A stretch of 64,000 nucleotides of DNA from contig NZ_JAHTIK010000001.1 of NCBI RefSeq assembly GCF_025655475.1, forward strand, positions 7,601,707-7,665,706, in the 5' to 3' direction. Under the pieces are notes generated by a model that was given only the letters and a program-made list of their open reading frames with translations, was not told where the DNA came from and ran no database searches. Positions within the stretch are counted from its first letter, which is position 1, and the number at the start of each line of letters is the position of its first letter. Both the position numbers and the translations under genes were made by a program. Of this stretch, positions 57,935 to 64,000 are shown one piece after another. Source of the stretch: Kitasatospora sp. DSM 101779. Its GTDB lineage: Bacteria > Actinomycetota > Actinomycetes > Streptomycetales > Streptomycetaceae.

Positions 57935-58046
57935 GTCCCGCGTCCGCCGGGCCGGCCCGAGCCGCCGCCAGCCGGGGTCCCGCGTCGGCAGGCCGGCTTT
58001 CCGCGGTCGCCCGTCCCGCAGGGCCGGCGGCTGTTAGGGTCCGGGC

Positions 58047-58445
58047 ATGTCCAAGGCCGAGATAGACACGATCACGACGGAGTTCTTCGGTGCGTTCGAC
58101 AACCGGGGCGGGAAGGCCGCGGACGTGGCCCGGATCCGCCGGCTGGTGCTGCCGAACGGTGTGATCGTCAGGACCGGCCCGGACTTCGCCGCCTACGGTG
58201 TCGAGGACTTCGTGGAGCCCCGGGAACGCCTGCTGGCGGACGGCCGGCTGGTCGAGTTCTCGGAGTGGGAGACCTCCGAGCGCACCGAGATCATCGACGA
58301 CATGGCGACCCGGGTCGGCGAGTACCGCAAGTCCGGCGTGCTGGACGGCGAGCCCTTCGAGGGCGGCGGCACCAAGGTCATCCAGTTCGTCCGCACGCAG
58401 GACGGCTGGCGGATCGCCGCGCTGTCCTGGTTCGACCGGGACTGA
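58047..58445 (+). CDS. NTF2-like (DUF4440/SnoaL-type) protein
   Basis: Encodes 132 aa from ATG 58047, probably leaderless, with TAGGGT at 58035-58040. The sequence fits the NTF2-like cone fold: an N-terminal helix (IDTITTEFFGAFDNRGGKAA), GVIVRTGPDFAAYGVEDFVE, YRKSGVLDGEPFEGGGTKVI and the final strand FVRTQDGWRIAALSWFDRD. Such proteins bind or act on small molecules, or serve as immunity/adaptor domains. No neighbour suggests a pathway. Confidence 0.8.
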   Translation: MSKAEIDTITTEFFGAFDNRGGKAADVARIRRLVLPNGVIVRTGPDFAAYGVEDFVEPRERLLADGRLVEFSEWETSERTEIIDDMATRVGEYRKSGVLDGEPFEGGGTKVIQFVRTQDGWRIAALSWFDRD

Positions 58446-58490
58446 CCCGCCTTCGACCGGTCCGCCGGGGTCGCCCCCTCGTGCGGCCGG

Positions 58491-58700
58491 TCACCGCTCG
58501 GCGGTGCCGCTCTCCCCGGGCCGGGTGAGGGCGACGACGGCCCGGCGGGCGGCCTCGACGACGTCCCGGTCGGTGACCGCGGTGCCCTGGGCGGCGAGCA
58601 GCGCCGCCCGCACGGCGTCGACGGCCATCCGGAGGGCGAGCCGCCGCCGCTCGTCGGCGTGCTCGTCGACCAGCAGCCCGACGACCTCCTCGAAGGGGGG
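58491..58700 (-). pseudogene. C-terminal remnant of a helical protein, possibly TetR-type
   Basis: On the minus strand, ending at 58491, the frame reads FEEVVGLLVDEHADERRRLA, LRMAVDAVRAALLAAQGTAV and TDRDVVEAARRAVVALTRPG. This has good amphipathic-helix pattern and typical codon bias. No start codon exists upstream in this frame other than an internal ATG, and sequence before 58700 turns into low-complexity Arg/Gly/Pro. The text resembles the end of a TetR-family ligand domain, but this is uncertain. Confidence 0.35.
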
Positions 58701-58908
58701 AGGAGCACCGCCGCTACCGGCAGGGCGCAGCCGGGTACCGGGCCGCCCGGCAGGCGGCGGCCCCGGCAGGCGGCAGCGCGTCCCGGTGACGCCCGTACGC
58801 CCGGTGCCGCCGCCGGCCGCAGAACGGACCCGCCGCCGACGGACCCGCGGGTGCGCCCGCCGCCGGGCAACCGTCCGCGGGTCGCGGCCCGCATGGTTGG
58901 ATGGGCGC

Positions 58909-59373
58909 GTGGGGGAGATCGTGACGGCCGCGGTGGCCGTGGTGGGGACACTGCTCGGTGCCGGACTGACCTCGTTCTGGCAGTTCCGGCTGGCCGACCG
59001 GACGGAGCGCAGCGGCCGGGACGGCTACATCAGGTCCCAGCGCGTGGAGGCGTACAGCGGCTTCGCCGCGGCGATGGCCGAGCTGTCCAGGGCCCAGTTG
59101 AACCGCTGGCACCGGCGGCTCGACCTCCCGGAGCAGGATCCGGAACCCGCCCGGGCCCTCGTCTTCGAGTGCCGTTCGACCGCCCGGCAGGCCCTCTTCC
59201 GGGTCCTGCTGGTCGCGGGCAGCGACCGGGTGAAGGAGGCCGCCCGTGCGGCGTTCGAATCGCACTGGCCGATCGGTGACGCCCGTGACGAGGCGGAGTC
59301 CGCGCAGCTGAGCGCGGCCTGCCGACAGGCGGTGGAGGCGTTCCTCGCGCAGGCTGCCCAGGAGATCGCCTGA
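58909..59373 (+). CDS. small membrane-anchored cytoplasmic hypothetical protein
   Basis: Encodes 154 aa from GTG 58909. One N-terminal membrane helix (IVTAAVAVVGTLLGAGLTSF, residues 4-23) is followed by a charged helical region (RTERSGRDGYIRSQRVEAYS, ALVFECRSTARQALFRVLLV, EFLAQAA-like end). This layout is common in actinomycetes for uncharacterised proteins with an N-terminal anchor and coiled-coil-like body. Function unknown. Confidence 0.7.
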   Translation: MGEIVTAAVAVVGTLLGAGLTSFWQFRLADRTERSGRDGYIRSQRVEAYSGFAAAMAELSRAQLNRWHRRLDLPEQDPEPARALVFECRSTARQALFRVLLVAGSDRVKEAARAAFESHWPIGDARDEAESAQLSAACRQAVEAFLAQAAQEIA

Positions 59374-59609
59374 GGCGGCGTCGCGCAGCCGGGCCGTCGA
59401 CCGCCGCCAGGGTCCGGACCCCATCGCGGTGCGGTGGACCCGTCAGTCCCGCAAGGGCATTGACGATGCATCGGACACTCGCGGGTAGCCCTTGACGCGG
59501 GGCGCCCGCCGGGACAGGGTATGGCCCGGTCCGGGTGCGGTCGGACGGCGCGACCTCCCCTCCCTCGGGGAGCCTCCACCAACCGACCGACTCCTCGGAG
59601 AGCCCTTCC

Positions 59610-60722
59610 GTGTCCAGACTTCTCCACCGCCTCGCGGCCTGCGCCGCGGGCGCGGCACTGGCCGTCGCCGGACCGTTCGCCACCAGAGCGCACGCCGACA
59701 CCCCGGCCGCAGCCAACCTCGCCACCAACCCCGGTTTCGAGATCCCCCAACTGCCGTTGGACGACTGGGGTTCGATCCCGGGCTGGCAGTGCACGACCGG
59801 CGAGGCGGCGATCGGCAGCCCGGCCCGCAGCGGCGGCTCCGCCCTCCTCGTGACCCCCGCGGCGGCGGACTCCACCGGCCGCTGCGAGCAGATCCTCGGC
59901 GTCCGGCCCGGCACCACCTACACGCTCTCCGCCTGGGTGCGCGGCGCCTACGTCTTCCTGGGCGCCGAAGGCACCGGCCACGACGTCGCACCCGCCTGGA
60001 CCCCGGACACCGGCGGCGAGTGGCACCGGCTCACCACCACGTTCACAACCGGCTCGGCGGTGACCAGCGTCCGCCTCTACCTCCACGGCTGGTACGGCCA
60101 GGGCGCCTACGCCGCCGACGACGTCCGGGTCGACGGCCCCGCCCCGGCGCCCGCACGTGCCCTGTGGAACGTACCGACCGGCGACCCCGTCCTCTTCGTC
60201 ACCGTGGACGACGGCTGGCAGCGCACACCCGAGGCCGCCGCACTGATCGCCGACCGGAAGCTGCCCGTCACGGCCTTCCCGCTGCCGATGCCGCTCGGCT
60301 TCGACCCCGACTGGTTCCGTGCCGTGACCGCCGCACCCGGCTCCTCGATCCAGGACCACGGCGTCTCCCACCGCGACCTCACCACGCTGAGCGCCGAGGA
60401 GCAGCAGGCGGAGATCTGCGGCGGCCGCGACGCCGCCCTACGACGCACCGGCACCGCACCGACCGTCTTCCGGCCGCCCTACCTGGCCTGGAACGCCGAC
60501 ACCCTGCAGGCCGCCGCCAACTGCGGCATGACCACGGTGATGACCGCAACGGCCGACTTCAGCTGGGGCGCGTCGAACGTCTACCACGGCGGGCCGCTGC
60601 GCCCCGGAGACGTGGTGCTGCTGCACTTCACCGACACCCTCGCGAGCGACCTGGCACGGGTGCTGGCCGCCGCCGACGCGGCCGGACTGCGGCCGGCCGG
60701 CCTCACCGAGTACCTCTCCTGA
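59610..60722 (+). CDS. secreted polysaccharide deacetylase with N-terminal carbohydrate-binding domain
   Basis: Encodes 370 aa from GTG 59610, with CGGAGAG upstream; the frame is open earlier but a signal peptide starts here (residues 1-29, cleavage after AHA). Residues ~35-175 form a CBM4/9-like beta-sandwich (NLATNPGFEIPQLPLDDWGS, GTTYTLSAWVRG, AYAADDVRVDG). The NodB domain shows D200-D201 in VTVDDGW, H250 and H254 in DHGVSH and RPPYL near 290, so the metal site is intact. It likely deacetylates extracellular glycans such as chitin oligomers or cell-wall polymers. Confidence 0.88.
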   Translation: MSRLLHRLAACAAGAALAVAGPFATRAHADTPAAANLATNPGFEIPQLPLDDWGSIPGWQCTTGEAAIGSPARSGGSALLVTPAAADSTGRCEQILGVRPGTTYTLSAWVRGAYVFLGAEGTGHDVAPAWTPDTGGEWHRLTTTFTTGSAVTSVRLYLHGWYGQGAYAADDVRVDGPAPAPARALWNVPTGDPVLFVTVDDGWQRTPEAAALIADRKLPVTAFPLPMPLGFDPDWFRAVTAAPGSSIQDHGVSHRDLTTLSAEEQQAEICGGRDAALRRTGTAPTVFRPPYLAWNADTLQAAANCGMTTVMTATADFSWGASNVYHGGPLRPGDVVLLHFTDTLASDLARVLAAADAAGLRPAGLTEYLS

Positions 60723-60729
60723 CAACGAG

Positions 60730-60766
60730 GGCGGCCCGCCCGGCGTGGCGTGCCGGGCGAGCCGCC
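60730..60766 (+). terminator. terminator after the secreted deacetylase gene
   Basis: GGCGGC and GCCCGGC (60730-60744) pair with GCCGGGC and GCCGCC (60752-60766), with a small internal bulge. It begins 8 nt after the stop codon. Confidence 0.75.
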
Positions 60767-60856
60767 CCCGCATGCTGCCGGAGAACCGTCACGTGTCCGG
60801 CGCACCGGGGCGGGGGAACGGCCCTGCCAGGGGCGCTGGTTCGGGCAGGGGCCGGC

Positions 60857-60985
60857 TCAGGCCGAGGTGTACGTGGCGGTGATCGGCCTGGCTGCGCCCG
60901 CGCCGATGGCCACGGCGGCCGCGGACATCGCGGGCGCGACGGCCTTCGGGACCGGGCTCGTCCGGGCGGCCGTGCCCGTCGCCAT
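60857..60985 (-). CDS. possible 42-aa peptide downstream of the SseB-like gene
   Basis: ATG 60985 opens MATGTAARTSPVPKAVAPAM followed by an Ala/Gly-rich segment and the end ITATYTSA. It lies 48 nt after the SseB-like gene on the same strand and its low-charge, hydrophobic composition differs from antisense noise. There is no recognised family and only a modest ribosome site, so it may not be real. Confidence 0.25.
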   Translation of the reverse strand: MATGTAARTSPVPKAVAPAMSAAAVAIGAGAARPITATYTSA

Positions 60986-61032
60986 CGACCTGGACCGCCC
61001 CACCGGCTCGGGACACCTCCGACCGCGGAGGG

Positions 61033-61884
61033 TCAGGGGCGCTGCCACCAGCGGCGGGGGCGCTCCTGCCCCTCGCCGGGAGCAGCGGCCCGCTCCGCGG
61101 CGGCGGCCTGCCGGGCGGCCTCGGCGGCCCGCGGATCGTCGAACTCCCGGGACAGCACCTCGATCCGGCCGGTGGCCGGGTCGTGCCGCACCGTGTCCAG
61201 CGCCATGCGGTCGAGCTCGGCGATCGTCTCCGCGTGGACGGTGGTGTCCAGGGGCAGGACCGCCAGCTTCGGGTCACCCCCGGCGACGGTCACCTCCTCG
61301 GCGAGCAGGGTGTCCAGCAACCGGCGCGGGGTGTCCGACGGCAGCCGCTCGTCCACCGCGACGTGCAGCATCAACTGCTCGAACCCCGTGTCGACCCACC
61401 GCGCGTGGGACACCCACACCGACCGCACCGTCGGGAACTCGCGGATCCGGCGTCGCAGCGCATCCCGGAGCGCCACCGCCACGGGATGGGTGGACCAGGT
61501 CAGGCGCATGTCCTTGCCCTCCCCGCCCCGCCATCCGCGCTCGTGGAGCACCTGGATCACCAGCCCCATCGGCAGGGCGGCGCGGCCGCGGTCGGAGTGG
61601 AGCACCAGCGCAGGGACGCCGGTCCGCTCGGCGATGTCCCACAGCCGCAGCGCGTCGCAGTGGAACGGAGCCACCGGCTCCGCCACCTGCTCGGCGAGGC
61701 ACGCCGCACTGACGTAGCCCGGCAGGAACGGGATGTCGTCCTCGCTCTGCTGGAACGCGACCTTGCCGCTCTCCGCCACGGGCACGTACACCCCGTGATC
61801 CACCACGGCGGCGAGCAGCACCTCCCACTCCGTACTGGCGGCGCCGCGGTCGAGGATGTCGGCAAGCACCGAGTTGATGTCCAC
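61033..61884 (-). CDS. SseB-domain protein
   Basis: Encodes 283 aa from GTG 61884 (GTG 61890 adds two codons). A TACGCT box just upstream hints at leaderless transcription. The N-terminal region (VLADILDRGAASTEWEVLLA, VYVPVAESGKVAF, FLPGYVSAACLAEQV) resembles the SseB/enhanced-serine-sensitivity domain. The C-terminal half (ALRRRIREFPTVRSVWVSHA, QLMLHVAVDERLP) fits the SseB C-terminal module. SseB proteins are widespread in actinomycetes, with unclear roles, some near type VII secretion genes, which are absent here. Confidence 0.75.
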   Translation of the reverse strand: MDINSVLADILDRGAASTEWEVLLAAVVDHGVYVPVAESGKVAFQQSEDDIPFLPGYVSAACLAEQVAEPVAPFHCDALRLWDIAERTGVPALVLHSDRGRAALPMGLVIQVLHERGWRGGEGKDMRLTWSTHPVAVALRDALRRRIREFPTVRSVWVSHARWVDTGFEQLMLHVAVDERLPSDTPRRLLDTLLAEEVTVAGGDPKLAVLPLDTTVHAETIAELDRMALDTVRHDPATGRIEVLSREFDDPRAAEAARQAAAAERAAAPGEGQERPRRWWQRP

Positions 61885-62077
61885 GCGCACAGCGTACGGC
61901 AGCGTCAACTGCCCTGTGAGCCCTGGGCAATGGGGGCATGGCAGGATTCCGGAGTGATCGCCGGGACGAGGGGGACACCATGACCGGCCAGTGGAGCACC
62001 CACGCGATCGACCTGCTGGTCGACACCGCTTGATCGGCCGCCGGCCGGCCCGGCCACCCCGGTCGGGCCGCCGCCGG

Positions 62078-62851
62078 TCAGCCCGCCGTCTCGGACCGTC
62101 CGTGGTCCTCGCCCGGGCGATCCGGGGTGTCGGCGGGGGGTGCGGGCTTGGTGTGGAGGACGGCGCGGGCCTGTTCGGCGGCGCGGGTGATGCTTTCGCT
62201 GATGAAGTCGAGGAAGCGGGCGATGTTCTCCAGGCGGGTCGCGGCGGGGCTGTTGGGGCCGAGGACGGCGACGCCCTGGCGTGCGGTTGCGACGAGCTGG
62301 TCGTTGGACCGGGCGCTGGCGATGGTCGCCTGGTAGAAGAGTTCGTCGTCGACGATGTAGCGGTCGCGGCGGCGCTCGTCGCGCTCCCGGCGGACGAGGC
62401 TCTGGCTCTCCAGGAAGGCGATCGCCTTGGAGATGGACGCCGGGCTGACCTCCAGGCGCTGGGCGAGCTGGGACGCGGTGAGGCTGCCCGCGTCGCTGGT
62501 GAACAGACAGGTCAGCACCCGGGCACCCATCTTGGGCACGCCCGTCGCCATGAGGACCGTGGTGAGCGTCTCCTCGTACTCGGCCACGGCCTCGCTGTCG
62601 CGTCCCTGCGCCTGGGGAGCCGCCACCGACCCGCGGGGGGCGGCGGGCTTGCGGCGGTGGGCGCGGCGTTCGGTGGCGCGGTGGGCGAGGTCGGCGCGGT
62701 ACGAGGTCGGGCCGCCGTTGCGCATCACCTCACGCGTGATGGTCGAGGTCGGCCGTTCGAGGCGCCGGGCGATCTCGGCGTAGGGGAGGCTGTCGGCCAG
62801 CCCGAGCGCGATCTGCTGGCGTTCCTGCTGGCTGAGCCTGCCTCCTGGCAT
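62078..62851 (-). CDS. regulator with IS30-type HTH and GbsR/MarR domain
   Basis: Encodes 257 aa from ATG 62851. Residues 1-50 form an HTH_38-type domain as in IS30 transposases (RLSQQERQQIALGLADSLPY, AEIARRLERPTSTITREVMR). Residues ~100-180 form a winged helix of the MarR/GbsR type (GVPKMGARVLTCLFTSDAGS, LTASQLAQRLEVSPASISKA). A helical tail follows. It is divergent from a DUF4097 gene, and its own promoter (TTGCAA -35, TATAGT -10) overlaps the palindrome CATTGCAATG, so autoregulation is likely. Confidence 0.88.
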   Translation of the reverse strand: MPGGRLSQQERQQIALGLADSLPYAEIARRLERPTSTITREVMRNGGPTSYRADLAHRATERRAHRRKPAAPRGSVAAPQAQGRDSEAVAEYEETLTTVLMATGVPKMGARVLTCLFTSDAGSLTASQLAQRLEVSPASISKAIAFLESQSLVRRERDERRRDRYIVDDELFYQATIASARSNDQLVATARQGVAVLGPNSPAATRLENIARFLDFISESITRAAEQARAVLHTKPAPPADTPDRPGEDHGRSETAG

Positions 62852-62907
62852 CGCGTTCTCCTCGGACGTCCGCGGTGGTGGTCCGCCGGGTGGTCCCCGG
62901 CCCTGTC

Positions 62908-63054
62908 ACTATAGCGTTCACTTCTCACCCATTGCAATGATCGTAATCATTGGCGTTGCATTCCTCTTGGCATGGTTGCAACGATTTAACGGCCTTGAGC
63001 TGCATCGATACTGTTCTTGTGCAACGAACGTGTTGCCGTCAAATGGAAAGCAAC
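62908..63054. promoter_or_regulatory. GTTGCA-repeat control region between the HTH/GbsR and DUF4097 genes
   Basis: This A/T-rich gap contains CATTGCAATG (62930-62939), which overlaps the minus-strand promoter TTGCAA (62937-62932), 18-nt spacer and TATAGT (62913-62908). It also contains GTTGCA at 62955-62960, the palindrome GTTGCAAC at 62975-62982, TGCAAC at 63020-63025, GTTGC at 63032-63036 and GCAAC at 63050-63054. The repeated TTGCAA/GTTGC elements are probable sites for the divergent regulator. Confidence 0.65.
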
Positions 63055-63102
63055 GTAGCGTTTCTGTTGTCCGAAACAAGCAGGCGAGCACAGGAGAGCC
63101 CG

Positions 63103-63768
63103 ATGCAGAAGTTCGACACCCCCGCCCCGATCTCCGCCGTCCTGGACGTCCCCGCCGGGCGCGTCCAGCTCATCGCCGCCGACCGCGTGGACACCGTCGT
63201 CGAGGTCCGGCCCGCCGATCCGTCCAAGGCGCGCGACGCCCGGGCCGCCGAGCAGGCCACCGTCACCTACGCCGACGGCGTCCTGCGGATCCACGCCCCC
63301 GAACCCAAGAACAAGCTCCTCGGCTCGTCGGGCTCGGTGGAGGTGACCGTCCAGCTGCCCGCCGGCTCGCGCATCGAGGGCAGCGCGGCGGCCTGCGAGC
63401 TCCGCGGGGTGGGCCGCCTCGGCGACGTCGCCTTCGACGGCGCGTACCGCCGGATCAAGCTCGACGAGGCCGCGAGCGTCCGCCTCACCGCGGTCGACGG
63501 CGACGTCGAGGTCGGCCGGCTGGGCGGCCCGGCGGAGATCAGCACCGCCCGGGGCAGCATCCGGATCGTCGAGGCCGGGCCCGGCACCGTCGTGCTCGGC
63601 ACCCAGTCCGGGGACATCTCGGTCGGCGCGGCCGCCGGCGTCTCGGCAGCCCTGGACGCCGGCACCGGCCACGGCCGGATCAGCAACGCCCTCAAGAACA
63701 ACGGCAACGCCGAACTCGACATCCGCGCCACCACCGCCTACGGCGACATCACCGCCCGCAGCCTCTGA
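63103..63768 (+). CDS. DUF4097-family beta-strand repeat protein
   Basis: Encodes 221 aa from ATG 63103, with AGGAGAG upstream. It has a regular beta-helix/adhesin-like pattern: VLDVPAGRVQLIAADRVDTV, LRIHAPEPKNKLLGSSGSVE, VTVQLPAGSRIEGSAAACEL, VRLTAVDGDVEVGRL and GSIRIVEAGPGTVVLGTQSG. Short repeats x-G-D-I-x occur every ~20 residues. No signal peptide is present, so the product is cytoplasmic. In streptomycetes such genes commonly precede an ABC transporter; the next gene begins at 63945. Confidence 0.88.
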   Translation: MQKFDTPAPISAVLDVPAGRVQLIAADRVDTVVEVRPADPSKARDARAAEQATVTYADGVLRIHAPEPKNKLLGSSGSVEVTVQLPAGSRIEGSAAACELRGVGRLGDVAFDGAYRRIKLDEAASVRLTAVDGDVEVGRLGGPAEISTARGSIRIVEAGPGTVVLGTQSGDISVGAAAGVSAALDAGTGHGRISNALKNNGNAELDIRATTAYGDITARSL

Positions 63769-63944
63769 ACATCGCTCCGACGCCACCGGAGCGCCCGCTG
63801 CACCGGCGGAACCGGGACGGCCCGGCCGGGTCCGAGCGGTCGTCGCCCGACGACCCGGCCGGCCGTCCCCACCCGCCCTGCGACCCACCGCCGGGGCCGG
63901 GAGCAACCGAACACCACACGCCCGACACGACCAGGGGGAACACC

Positions 63945-64000
63945 ATGACGAAGAACAGCACGTCCTCGACCGGCTCGACCGGCTCGACCTGGACCGGCCT
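63945..64000 (+). CDS. start of a gene cut by the window end
   Basis: ATG 63945, with AGGGGGAA upstream, opens MTKNSTSSTGSTGSTWTGL before the window ends. The Ser/Thr/Gly-rich start gives no family. By position after a DUF4097 gene it could be an ABC-transporter ATPase, but this cannot be shown here. The 176-bp gap before it has no other gene. Confidence 0.55.
   Translation, partial: MTKNSTSSTGSTGSTWTG

Noticed and set aside
1..64000. tRNA, rRNA, phage or integrative-element genes
   Set aside because: None was recognised on reading; no integrase, tRNA-like cloverleaf or structural phage gene is apparent, so there is no support for a prophage or integrative element.

Overview
The window is very GC-rich (clearly above 70% by eye, with strong third-position G/C bias). 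It uses GTG and TTG starts freely, has several probable leaderless genes with a TAGnnT box 6-8 nt before the start, and has rare TTA leucine codons. It encodes SigE-family sigma, SpoIIE/RsbW-type and WD40 proteins, S33 and S8 exoproteases and the tiny ribosomal protein bL37. All of this points to a streptomycete (Streptomyces or Kitasatospora) chromosome. It looks like a chromosomal arm or sub-core region: mostly one-to-three-gene units of accessory function, with scattered gene remnants. No rRNA, tRNA, CRISPR array, origin or intact transposase was seen.

Layout. 1-4.0 kb: 3' part of a TPR-like protein, a short palindromic repeat, an ANT-like nucleotidyltransferase and a metallo-beta-lactamase-fold hydrolase. 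4.4-10.1 kb: a sugar/glycoconjugate locus (DegT aminotransferase, epimerase/dehydratase, GT28-like glycosyltransferase) facing an overlapping trio (polysaccharide deacetylase, SDR, EamA-type permease). 10.2-11.2 kb: a second copy of the repeat next to decayed ROK and beta-mannosidase genes. 11.4-17.6 kb: SRPBCC, Mut7-C RNase-like, lipase-like hydrolase, TMEM175-like channel, MFS exporter with a hairpin leader, and GNAT. 17.8-19 kb: a WD40 pseudogene carrying a 95-bp inverted-repeat element. 19-28.5 kb: SigE sigma with a membrane protein, AKR, MarR/SDR divergon, Doc-like toxin-antitoxin pair, DHA2 exporter, double-MerR regulator with DUF6194 gene, gcvH and LysR.

28.9-39.8 kb: bL37, truncated VOC gene, WD40 protein, Nudix, small hypotheticals, AraC and VOC, TetR/SDR divergon, secreted S33 peptidase with a TTA codon, deacetylase-like lipoprotein, NYN protein and TrmB-LuxR regulator. 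40-46 kb: secreted subtilisin; an operon of secreted phosphoesterase, MFS and TolB-like protein; an HTH protein with a TTA codon. 46-52.5 kb: MalY-type C-S lyase, SixA phosphatase, hydrolases, hotdog thioesterase, TetR/FBP divergon. 52.5-64 kb: a large membrane SpoIIE phosphatase, YidC paralogue with DUF6412 protein, class V aminotransferase, secreted deacetylase, SseB-like protein, and a regulator/DUF4097 divergon leading into a gene cut by the window edge.

How genes may work together. The clearest units are (i) the 4.4-10.1 kb sugar and envelope locus, a candidate uncharacterised glycoconjugate pathway; (ii) four divergent regulator/target pairs with visible operators (22.8, 26.4, 34.4 and 51.96 kb) plus a fifth at 62.9 kb; (iii) the phosphoesterase-MFS-TolB operon; (iv) the sigma/membrane-protein pair. 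Functional statements are homology and motif inferences made by reading; no database search was run.
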